Below are positions 1 through 5,009 of a stretch of 6,702 nucleotides of DNA, piece by piece; position 1 is the stretch's first letter; the number at the start of each line of letters is the position of its first letter. Source of the stretch: Actinomycetota bacterium (GTDB lineage: Bacteria > Actinomycetota > Acidimicrobiia > Acidimicrobiales > Iamiaceae); NCBI GenBank assembly GCA_018268545.1, contig JAFDWI010000029.1, forward strand, positions 1 to 6,702. Direction: 5' to 3'. The notes beneath the pieces were generated by a model. That model searched no databases and was not told where the DNA came from. It saw only the letters and a program-made list of their open reading frames with translations. The translations under genes and the position numbers were made by a program.

Positions 1-782
1 CCGTTGATCTGGCGCGCATGGCCGGGTTGTACCCGGCGGGCATCCTGTGCGAGATCGTGGACGACAAGAAGATGGGCATGGCCCGCACCGAGGAGCTCAA
101 GGCGTTCGCCGCCGAGCACGAGCTGTGCCTGATCTCGATCGCCCAGCTGATCCGCTACCGGCGCCAGCACGAGAAGCTCGTGAAACGGGTCGCCGAGGCC
201 CGCATCCCCACCCAATGGGGGGATTTCACCTGTTACGTGTACGAGTCGATGCTCGATGGCGAGCAGCACGTGGCGATGGTGCGCGGGGCGGTCCAGGGTC
301 AGGAGGACGTCCTGGTCCGGGTGCATTCGGAGTGTCTGACCGGTGACGTCTTCGGGTCGTTGCGTTGTGATTGTGGGGTCCAACTCGACGCTGCCATGCG
401 GATGATCGCCGAAGAGGACCTCGGGGTTCTCGTGTACCTGCGGGGCCACGAAGGCCGGGGGATCGGGATCGGTCACAAGATCCGTGCGTACGACCTGCAG
501 GACCACGGGGCCGACACCGTCGACGCGAACCTCGCGCAGGGGCTGCCGGTCGACAGCCGCGAGTACGGCATCGGTGCGCAGATCCTGGTCGACCTGGGGA
601 TCACGACCATGCGCCTGATCACGAACAACCCGGCCAAGTACGGGGGGCTCGAGGGGTTCGGCCTGGGGATCGCCGAACGGGTTCCGTCGGTGACGGCACC
701 CAACCCGGAGAACATCCGTTACCTGCGCACCAAGCAGGAGCGCATGGGTCACCTGCTCGAAGGCCTCGACGACCTGTTCTGA
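1..782 (+). CDS. ribBA: Bifunctional 3,4-dihydroxy-2-butanone 4-phosphate synthase / GTP cyclohydrolase II, 5' partial
   Basis: The reading frame is open from base 3 (V-D-L-A-R-M-A-G-L-Y-P-A-G), so the gene begins outside the window; the ATG at 18 is internal. The visible start is the end of the RibB domain (LYPAGILCEI...DKKMGMAR) and the rest is the full RibA domain. Counting from the Met at 18, the zinc ligands are Cys106, Cys117 and Cys119 (SECLTGDVFGSLRCDCG). The GTP-binding RGHEGRGIG is at 142-150, then DSREYGIGAQIL near 179-190 and TNNPAKYGGLEGFG near 202-215. By family knowledge, RibA opens GTP to the diamino-pyrimidinone phosphate with loss of formate and pyrophosphate, and RibB makes the four-carbon unit from ribulose 5-phosphate; both are cytosolic riboflavin steps. 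The gene converges on the broken hepT, with stops 37 bp apart, and no ribH follows. It is the only housekeeping gene here. The RibB active site is mostly outside the window and cannot be judged. Confidence 0.96.
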   Translation, partial: VDLARMAGLYPAGILCEIVDDKKMGMARTEELKAFAAEHELCLISIAQLIRYRRQHEKLVKRVAEARIPTQWGDFTCYVYESMLDGEQHVAMVRGAVQGQEDVLVRVHSECLTGDVFGSLRCDCGVQLDAAMRMIAEEDLGVLVYLRGHEGRGIGIGHKIRAYDLQDHGADTVDANLAQGLPVDSREYGIGAQILVDLGITTMRLITNNPAKYGGLEGFGLGIAERVPSVTAPNPENIRYLRTKQERMGHLLEGLDDLF

Positions 783-819
783 GCGACCCAGGGCGCACTG
801 ACGATGTCCGTGCCGGGCT

Positions 820-1181
820 TCAGGTGTTCGTTTCGGTTGTGTCGACTTGGTCGAGGAGCCGTTCCACGGCACTGACGAGTGGCGGCAGGTCCCGATCGAC
901 GGTCACCTGGATGACCGCATGAGCGGTGTCGAAGTACCGGTGTGCGAGATGGTCTCGCATCCGTGCCACGTCGTGCCATGCGATCTCGGGCGCGTCCTCG
1001 AGCAGCGCCGGCTCGATGTCCTTGACTGCTTCGCCGAGACTGCTTCGCCGATCTCGATGAGGCGCACTCGAACCGCATCGAACACGAGTCCGTCGGTGAG
1101 GTCTCCCCTCGACAGATGGGAGTCGATCGCCGATGCCGATGCGAGGATGTCGCGTAGTCGGTCCTCGTCACGGCGGCTCAC
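820..1181 (-). pseudogene. hepT: HepT-like HEPN RNase toxin (DUF86 type), frameshifted by a 14-bp duplication
   Basis: Translation starts at a GTG (1181-1179) that shares GTGA with the stop of the upstream XRE-MNT gene, giving M-S-R-R-D-E-D-R-L-R-D-I-L. The frame matches a DUF86/HepT protein to G-E-A-V (residue 48). A second copy of a 14-bp sequence then shifts it, and the broken product ends at 903 after 92 residues with an unrelated Arg/Ser-rich tail. If one repeat copy is ignored, the frame reads on to the stop at 820-822 and gives 115 residues, a normal HepT length. That version carries the HEPN motif RDHLAHRY (Arg71, His76, Tyr78), the Rx4HxY signature in which Arg and His are catalytic and Tyr is the residue AMPylated by MntA in studied pairs. 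As it stands the product lacks the motif, so no RNase activity is expected. The rest of the gene shows no other damage, suggesting the lesion is recent or reversible. Confidence 0.88.
1024..1051. repeat. Perfect 14-bp tandem duplication inside hepT
   Basis: GACTGCTTCGCCGA occurs at 1024-1037 and again, identical, at 1038-1051. On the minus strand the coding sequence reads ...gaga-tcggcgaagcagtc-tcggcgaagcagtc-aaggac.... With one copy the protein reads E-I-G-E-A-V-K-D-I-E; with two it reads G-E-A-V-S-A-K-Q-S. Since 14 is not a multiple of three, the second copy is a frameshift. Exact unit loss by slippage or recombination would restore the gene. Confidence 0.97.
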
Positions 1182-1696
1182 AGGGGGATCGCCTCGCTCA
1201 TGACGTCTTCGCGCAGCGTGTCCTTGAGGCCCGATGCCGGTACGACGTCGACATCGACACGCACGAGCTCCGCCAGCTCGCGTTCGAGTGCGACGAGGTC
1301 GAGCAGACCCGCTTCCGCGTCCAGATCGACCAGGATGTCGAGGTCGCTGTTCTCGTGGGCCTCGCCACGCGCGACACTCCCGAAGACGCGGACGTTGTGA
1401 GCGTGGTGTGTGCGCGCCGTCGCGATGATCTGTTCGCGGTGGTCCCGGAGTCGTCGGGTGACCAGGGAGTCGGGCAGCGGTCGTAGGTGTTCGGAAGGGT
1501 CGATGATGCGTGTGTCGAGCCGACAACCCGTGGCTTCGATCAGGCGTCGGAGCGTGGCGAGTGCGGGTTCGCGCCGCCCTGACTCGTACGCGCTGATGGT
1601 CGGCTGGGTCACGTTCGCACGGCGCGCGAGTTGCGTCTGCGACAGGCCGCGACGTTGGCGCGCAGCGCGGAGGAGCTCGCCGGCTGACTCGACCAT
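1178..1696 (-). CDS. XRE helix-turn-helix fused to MntA-like nucleotidyltransferase (antitoxin)
   Basis: This 172-residue protein has two parts. Residues 5-60 are an XRE/Cro-type HTH (LLRAARQRRGLSQTQLARRA, then QPTISAYESGRREPALATL), expected to bind DNA. From about residue 80 to the end is a minimal nucleotidyltransferase: GSVARG at 106-111, SDLD with Asp118 and Asp120, and a likely third metal-binding Asp150 in V-D-V-V. The GSx10DxD pattern is complete, so it looks catalytically intact. In studied MntA/HepT pairs this enzyme uses ATP to AMPylate the HEPN toxin's tyrosine and silence it. The gene overlaps the following hepT by GTGA, indicating coupled translation. That toxin is frameshifted, so this antitoxin has no working cognate. 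It is divergent from hsdM, with 140 bp between start codons, so the HTH may regulate its own gene and hsdM. A TATACT lies 6 bp before the ATG, suggesting a leaderless transcript. Confidence 0.92.
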   Translation of the reverse strand: MVESAGELLRAARQRRGLSQTQLARRANVTQPTISAYESGRREPALATLRRLIEATGCRLDTRIIDPSEHLRPLPDSLVTRRLRDHREQIIATARTHHAHNVRVFGSVARGEAHENSDLDILVDLDAEAGLLDLVALERELAELVRVDVDVVPASGLKDTLREDVMSEAIPL

Positions 1697-1722
1697 GCAG
1701 TGAGTATATATCGGATCGTCAA
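1684..1722. promoter_or_regulatory. Candidate overlapping divergent promoter between xre-mnt and hsdM
   Basis: An AT-rich core, GTATATATC (1704-1712), stands out from GC-rich surroundings. On the minus strand TATACT (1708-1703) lies 6 bp before the xre-mnt ATG, the spacing expected for a leaderless transcript. On the plus strand CTGACT (1684-1689), a 17-bp gap and TATATC (1707-1712) resemble a sigma-70-type promoter reading towards hsdM, which would give a leader of over 100 nt. TGAGT occurs at 1701-1705 and 1723-1727, 22 bp apart, and could be half-sites for the XRE domain. This is motif reading only. Confidence 0.4.
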
Positions 1723-1820
1723 TGAGTGCGGAGGGGCTGCTCGGCGGTGCCGGGGCCGGGGCGAGTGTCGTGCCGATCTACCCTGTGGGTGAGCGTCGCC
1801 GGCCTGGGGCGGCCGCAACC

Positions 1821-1828
1821 AGAGGGGA
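1821..1828 (+). promoter_or_regulatory. Ribosome binding site setting the hsdM GTG start
   Basis: AGAGGGGA lies 8 bp before the GTG at 1837, a good Shine-Dalgarno match. It supports this start over the in-frame ATG at 1726, whose extra 37 residues look nothing like an HsdM N-terminus. Confidence 0.6.
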
Positions 1829-1836
1829 CGACCTGC

Positions 1837-3381
1837 GTGCTGACCGGTGAGTTGAAGTCCAGGATCGATGCGGTCTGGAACGATTTCTGGGCGGGTGGGA
1901 TCGCGAACCCGCTCGAGGTGATCGACCAGCTCACCTACCTGTTGTTCATCAAGGGGCTGGACGAGGCGCAGACCCGGGCCGAGAACAAGGCGAACCGGAC
2001 CGGTACACCGATCGTCGATCCGATCTTCCCCGACGGTGTGTTCACCCCGAAGGGTGCGGCGCAGGGTCGGCCGTACGTGGATCTGCGGTGGGGCAGCTTC
2101 AAGAATCTCCCGCCGGCGCAGATGTTCGAGTTGGTGGATGGTTACGTGTTCCCGTTCCTGCGGAGCCGCACCGAGGGTTCCACCCACGACAAGCACATGG
2201 CCGACGCGCGCCTGACGATCCCGAAACCGGCGTTGCTGGCCAAGGCGGTGGACGGCATCGACCGGATCCCGATGGGCGACCGGGACACCAAGGGTGACGT
2301 GTACGAGTACATGCTCGCCAAGATCGCCACGTCGGGGCAGAACGGCCAGTTCCGGACGCCCCGGCACATCATCTCGCTCATGGTCGCCATGACCGATCCG
2401 GCACCGGGCGATGTGATCGTCGACCCGGCATCGGGGACGTGCGGATTCCTGGTGGCCGCGGCCGAGTACGTCCGTAACGCCCATCCGGAGGTGTTGACCG
2501 ACCCGGTGCAGCGGGAGCACTTCAACACCGCGATGTTCAACGGGTACGACTTCGACAACACGATGTTGCGGATCGGGTCGATGAACATGCAGTTGCACGG
2601 GGTGGCGAACCCCGATGTCGCCTACCGCGACTCGCTGGCCCAGGAACACGCGGGTGACATCGAACGCTTCGATCTGGTACTCGCCAACCCGCCCTTCGCC
2701 GGCAGCCTCGACTACGAGTCGACCTCGAAGGATCTGCTGGCGGTGGTGAAGACCAAGAAGACCGAACTGCTCTTCCTGGCGTTGTTCCTGCGGCTGTTGA
2801 AGCCGGGCGGTCGCGCCGCGGTCATCGTTCCCGACGGGGTGCTGTTCGGCTCGACCAACGCCCACAAGGCGTTGCGGCGGATGCTGGTGGAGGACCAGCA
2901 ACTCCAGGGGATCGTGTCGTTGCCGTCGGGGGTGTTCAAGCCCTATGCGGGCGTGTCGACGGCGATCCTGTTGTTCACCAAGACGAACAGTGGTGGCACC
3001 GATCAGGTCTGGTTCTACGACCTCGCGGCCGACGGGTTCAGCTTGGACGACAAGCGCACGCCGCTGCTGGACGCCGACAAGCTCGGTCCGCTCGCGGCGC
3101 TCGCCGGTGACGAGCACGACAAGAACAACCTGCCCGACGCGTTGGCGCGGTGGCGTGAACGAGAGGGGTCGGAGCGGGACCGGGCCCGCACCGAGCAGTC
3201 GTTCTGTGTGCCCAAGGCCGACATCGCCGCCAACGACTACGACCTGTCGATCAACCGATACAAAGAGATCGTCTACGAAGAGGTCGACTACCCGGCTCCG
3301 GCCGAGATCATCGAGGAGCTCGCGGTGATCGAGGAGGAGATCCGCACCGGTCTGGACGAGTTGAAGGCGATGCTCGGCTGA
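1837..3381 (+). CDS. hsdM: Type I restriction-modification system methyltransferase subunit HsdM
   Basis: The 514-residue product starts M-L-T-G-E-L-K-S-R-I-D-A-V-W-N-D-F-W, the standard HsdM N-terminal opening, which fixes the GTG start with its AGAGGGGA site. The N-terminal helical domain (about 1-145, with NPLEVIDQLTYLLFIKGLDE) is followed by an adenine methyltransferase domain. GQFRTPRHII is at 170-179, the S-adenosylmethionine motif DPASGTCGF at 196-204, and the catalytic NPPF at 284-287. The C-terminal part has DLSINRYKEI (469-478) and an acidic helical tail. By family knowledge, two HsdM and one HsdS form the enzyme that methylates adenine in a bipartite target; HsdR joins for restriction. 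Length and motifs are complete, with no frameshift. It is the first hsd gene and is unusually separated from hsdS by a toxin-antitoxin pair and about 860 bp of repeats. Confidence 0.97.
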   Translation: MLTGELKSRIDAVWNDFWAGGIANPLEVIDQLTYLLFIKGLDEAQTRAENKANRTGTPIVDPIFPDGVFTPKGAAQGRPYVDLRWGSFKNLPPAQMFELVDGYVFPFLRSRTEGSTHDKHMADARLTIPKPALLAKAVDGIDRIPMGDRDTKGDVYEYMLAKIATSGQNGQFRTPRHIISLMVAMTDPAPGDVIVDPASGTCGFLVAAAEYVRNAHPEVLTDPVQREHFNTAMFNGYDFDNTMLRIGSMNMQLHGVANPDVAYRDSLAQEHAGDIERFDLVLANPPFAGSLDYESTSKDLLAVVKTKKTELLFLALFLRLLKPGGRAAVIVPDGVLFGSTNAHKALRRMLVEDQQLQGIVSLPSGVFKPYAGVSTAILLFTKTNSGGTDQVWFYDLAADGFSLDDKRTPLLDADKLGPLAALAGDEHDKNNLPDALARWREREGSERDRARTEQSFCVPKADIAANDYDLSINRYKEIVYEEVDYPAPAEIIEELAVIEEEIRTGLDELKAMLG

Positions 3382-3503
3382 GAACCAGCGGTGCCGCCGG
3401 ATCGGTTCAGTGGAACGCGGTGATCCAGACGAGACACCGAAGGCGGTCGCGCAGCGGTGCTCGTGCGCTGGCTGATCACACGACTGCATGAGACAATGGC
3501 TGG

Positions 3504-3824
3504 ATGTCCACCGGTACCGACGACACGATGCCCGATTTGCTCGCTGTCGATTCGGATGCTCTGTCGAGGATCTGCGAGCGGTACGGGATCGCCGAGTTGT
3601 CGGTGTTCGGCTCGGTCGCTCGAGGCACGGTCCGCCGGGACAGCGACGTGGATCTGCTGTACGTCCTGGCTCCCGGTCGGCATCTCGGATTCTCGATCAA
3701 CGACCTCGAGGATGAATTGAGCAAGCTGTTCGGTAGGCGTGTCGACCTGGTCGCACGCTCGGCGTTGCATCGCATGATCCGTGACGAGGTGTTGGCCGAA
3801 GCTCGGACGCTCCATGCCGCGTGA
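3504..3824 (+). CDS. mntA: MntA-like nucleotidyltransferase antitoxin
   Basis: This 106-residue protein is a minimal nucleotidyltransferase without a DNA-binding domain. The core reads VFGSVARG (GSVARG at 36-41), then DSDVD with Asp48 and Asp50, and a third Asp81 in R-R-V-D-L-V. All expected metal-binding residues are present. In the characterised family it transfers AMP from ATP to a tyrosine beside the HEPN active site of its partner, neutralising it. The next gene is that partner, overlapping by 11 bases. No clear Shine-Dalgarno precedes the ATG at 3504; GACAAT 7 bp upstream could be a -10 of a leaderless transcript, and an ATG at 3528 is an alternative start. It lies 122 bp after hsdM on the same strand, so it could also be read from hsdM. 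Apart from the catalytic core it shows little resemblance to the nucleotidyltransferase at 1178-1696. Confidence 0.92.
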   Translation: MSTGTDDTMPDLLAVDSDALSRICERYGIAELSVFGSVARGTVRRDSDVDLLYVLAPGRHLGFSINDLEDELSKLFGRRVDLVARSALHRMIRDEVLAEARTLHAA

Positions 3825-4149
3825 TGACCTTCTACTGACGGAGATCATCGACGCGATCGTTCGGATACGCGGGCTCGTGGAGCGCATCGATCTCGGCGAT
3901 CCGTTTGTGGACCGCGATCTCGTGGATGCACTGCTCTGGAACTACACGGTTCTCGGCGAAGCAGCGAACGGCGTCTCCGACCGGACCAAATCCGAGAATC
4001 CCGACGTGCGTTGGGCGGACCCTGTGCGCCTTCGGAATCGGATCGTGCACGGCTACTGGTCGATCGACATCGACATCCTGCTTTCGACGGCGGGCCGGGA
4101 CCTCGACGAGTTCGGAGAAGCGGTACAGCGCGTACTGGACGAACGCTGA
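3814..4149 (+). CDS. hepT: HepT-like HEPN RNase toxin (DUF86), intact
   Basis: The ATG at 3814 gives 111 residues, M-P-R-D-D-L-L-L-T-E-I-I-D-A-I. It is preferred over an upstream in-frame ATG at 3781 because it yields a normal DUF86 N-terminus and a short 11-base overlap with mntA. Family features are N-Y-T-V-L-G-E-A-A-N near 43-52, P-D-V-R-W near 63-67 and the HEPN motif R-N-R-I-V-H-G-Y (Arg74, His79, Tyr81), an intact Rx4HxY. By family knowledge HepT is a cytosolic RNase; studied members cut tRNA or mRNA and are silenced by AMPylation of the motif tyrosine. Lying between hsdM and hsdS in the same direction, it may be a reserve abortive-infection effector of the restriction locus, as PrrC is; that role is inferred. 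It belongs to a different HepT subfamily from the broken copy (RNRIVHGYW against RDHLAHRYF). Confidence 0.92.
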   Translation: MPRDDLLLTEIIDAIVRIRGLVERIDLGDPFVDRDLVDALLWNYTVLGEAANGVSDRTKSENPDVRWADPVRLRNRIVHGYWSIDIDILLSTAGRDLDEFGEAVQRVLDER

Positions 4150-4181
4150 CGACACCCCTCGATTCCGGCCGAGCGGGCTCG

Positions 4182-4346
4182 CTCCCATGGGAGTCGGAAC
4201 GCGCCCGCGGGCGCGTCGGCGTGGAGCGGGTCGGGTGCCGGGAGGCTCGTGCCGGGTCGGGTTCGCAGGTGGGTTGGGGAAGTTCGTGGCCCAACGTCAG
4301 AGCGACAACCACGAGCCGCCGAAGGTGATTGTCGCTGTGACGTTGG
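4182..4346. repeat. Palindromic repeat unit 1 with 18-bp-stem hairpin
   Basis: CTCCCATGGGAG (4182-4193) is a perfect 12-bp palindrome. Five bases later ACGCGCCCGCGGGCGCGT (4199-4216) is a perfect 18-bp palindrome. About 75 bp further on, CCAACGTCAGAGCGACAA (4291-4308) pairs with 4329-4346 over 18 positions with one mismatch, leaving a 20-nt loop. The order matches units 2 and 3, but the hairpin sequence is unrelated. Confidence 0.8.
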
Positions 4347-4397
4347 ACGATCGACGGGGGACGGGGGAGACGCACGTTTCGACGGGAGCCGAGGTGA

Positions 4398-4551
4398 CTC
4401 CCGCGGGAGCGCGGACGCGCCCGCGGGCGCGTCCAACCGGATCGGACTCGACGGTTGCGGGGCCGTGTCACGGGTCGTTCTTTGAATGGGAGCCGATGCC
4501 CCGTGGTATTTCCCGTTCAAAGAACCGTTGACGACCGGGACGCGAGATCGC
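4398..4551. repeat. Palindromic repeat unit 2 with TTCTTTGAA hairpin
   Basis: CTCCCGCGGGAG (4398-4409) is followed by a perfect 22-bp palindrome (4413-4434) around the same 18-bp core as unit 1. A 15-position hairpin then forms between 4477-4491 (GTTCTTTGAATGGGA) and 4511-4525 with one G-T pair; the loop contains GATGCCCCGTGG. Close similarity to unit 3 runs to GAGATCGC at 4544-4551. Confidence 0.85.
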
Positions 4552-4600
4552 GGACGCGCCGGCCGGGTTGGTTCGGCTGAGAATGTCACACGGCTGGAGT

Positions 4601-4625
4601 ACCCTGGCTCCCAGGGAGCCAGGGT
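4601..4625. repeat. 25-bp near-perfect palindrome (12-bp arms, single central base)
   Basis: ACCCTGGCTCCC (4601-4612), a single A (4613) and GGGAGCCAGGGT (4614-4625) are exact inverted arms. The middle, CTCCC-A-GGGAG, echoes the 12-bp palindromes of the repeat units. It lies between units 2 and 3. No T-run follows on either strand, so an intrinsic terminator is unlikely; a dyad-symmetric binding site is more plausible. Confidence 0.85.
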
Positions 4626-4729
4626 GTGAGGTGCCGGTGGGACCGATCGGACAAGCAACGCAACAGGACCGGCGAGACGGATCGTGCCGCGTGGCCGGTC
4701 GGCGCCGAATCACTGGTCGGACGGACGTG

Positions 4730-4884
4730 CTCCCGCGGGAGTCGGGACGCGCCCGCGGGCGCGTCCAGCCAGGTCGGACTCGACCGGTTACCAGGCTTTG
4801 TCGCGGATCGTTCTTTGAAGGGGAGCCGGTGCCCCGTGGCTTTTCCGGTTCAAAGAACGGTTTACGACCGGGGCGAGAGATCGC
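4730..4884. repeat. Palindromic repeat unit 3 with TTCTTTGAA hairpin
   Basis: This is a diverged copy of unit 2. It has CTCCCGCGGGAG (4730-4741), a perfect 22-bp palindrome (4745-4766) and a hairpin with an 11-bp base stem (CGTTCTTTGAA at 4809-4819 with 4849-4859). An inner AGCC/GGCT stem (4824-4827 with 4838-4841) sits below a loop with GGTGCCCCGT. Similarity to unit 2 continues through CGACCGGG and GAGATCGC (ends 4884). The spacing between palindrome and hairpin is kept to within a base. Confidence 0.85.
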
Positions 4885-4931
4885 CGGCGCGTCGGTCTGG
4901 GTCGCATCGGTACTTCGAGGTCGGCCGTCGT

Positions 4932-4974
4932 GACGCGTCCGCGGACGCGTCCGGATCTGGTGGGCTCAATCGTT
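4932..4974. repeat. Degenerate repeat unit 4 next to the hsdS start
   Basis: GACGCGTCCGCGGACGCGTC (4932-4951) is a perfect 20-bp palindrome. Compared with the 18-bp core of units 1-3 it differs at two mirror positions (C to T and G to A), so symmetry is kept. The following GGATC...CTC...GTTG resembles the linker after the unit 2 palindrome. Neither the 12-bp palindrome nor the long hairpin is present; the unit ends about 35 bp before hsdS. Confidence 0.65.
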
Positions 4975-5009
4975 GGGCCGGAGCCTTTGGAAGTCGAGGC
5001 GTTGTCGTG

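Larger units (their letters stand above)
4150..5009. other. Gene-free region of palindromic repeats between hepT and hsdS
   Basis: I see no convincing gene in these 860 bases. Several long frames are open on both strands, but they lack recognisable domains and good start sites, and are expected in such GC-rich palindromic sequence. The region instead holds three units (4182-4346, 4398-4551, 4730-4884) built from a 12-bp palindrome, a 5-bp gap, a longer palindrome and then a long hairpin. It also holds a 25-bp palindrome (4601-4625) and a degenerate fourth unit (4932-4974) that ends just before hsdS. Units 2 and 3 lie about 332 bp apart, and 332 is not a multiple of three, which argues against a coding repeat. 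GGGAGCC recurs at 4384, 4488, 4614 and 4821. Confidence 0.75.

Noticed and set aside
783..819. Possible shared terminator between the convergent ribBA and hepT.
   Set aside because: No stem-loop with a T-run could be found in the 37 bp.
1726..1836. An upstream in-frame ATG that would lengthen HsdM by 37 residues.
   Set aside because: The extra residues do not resemble HsdM, and the GTG at 1837 has a good ribosome binding site and the canonical MLTGELKS start.
3399..3470. Possible terminator after hsdM (GGATC...GATCC with inner GTTC/GAAC, and CAGCG...CGCTG).
   Set aside because: Stems are 4-5 bp with mismatches and there is no T-run; too weak to call.
1609..3489. A 626-codon open frame on the minus strand opposite hsdM.
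   Set aside because: It is the mirror of a GC-rich gene with a complete HsdM motif set. The antisense product is Arg/His/Val-rich, without a domain or good start site.
4053..4713. Several long open frames on both strands across the repeat region.
   Set aside because: They have Pro/Arg/Ser-rich products, no domain, no credible start signals and overlap hepT or each other; typical of GC-rich non-coding DNA.
4182..4951. Possible CRISPR array.
   Set aside because: Only three or four copies, irregular spacing of about 216, 332 and 187 bp, copies diverge, and no cas genes are nearby.
4626..5009. Upstream in-frame extension of HsdS through repeat units 3 and 4, with similar peptides from the two palindromes.
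   Set aside because: Units 3 and 4 are in frame by chance (186 bp apart), but units 2 and 3 are not (332 bp). The extension has no HsdS-like sequence; the family N-terminus begins near 5010-5025.
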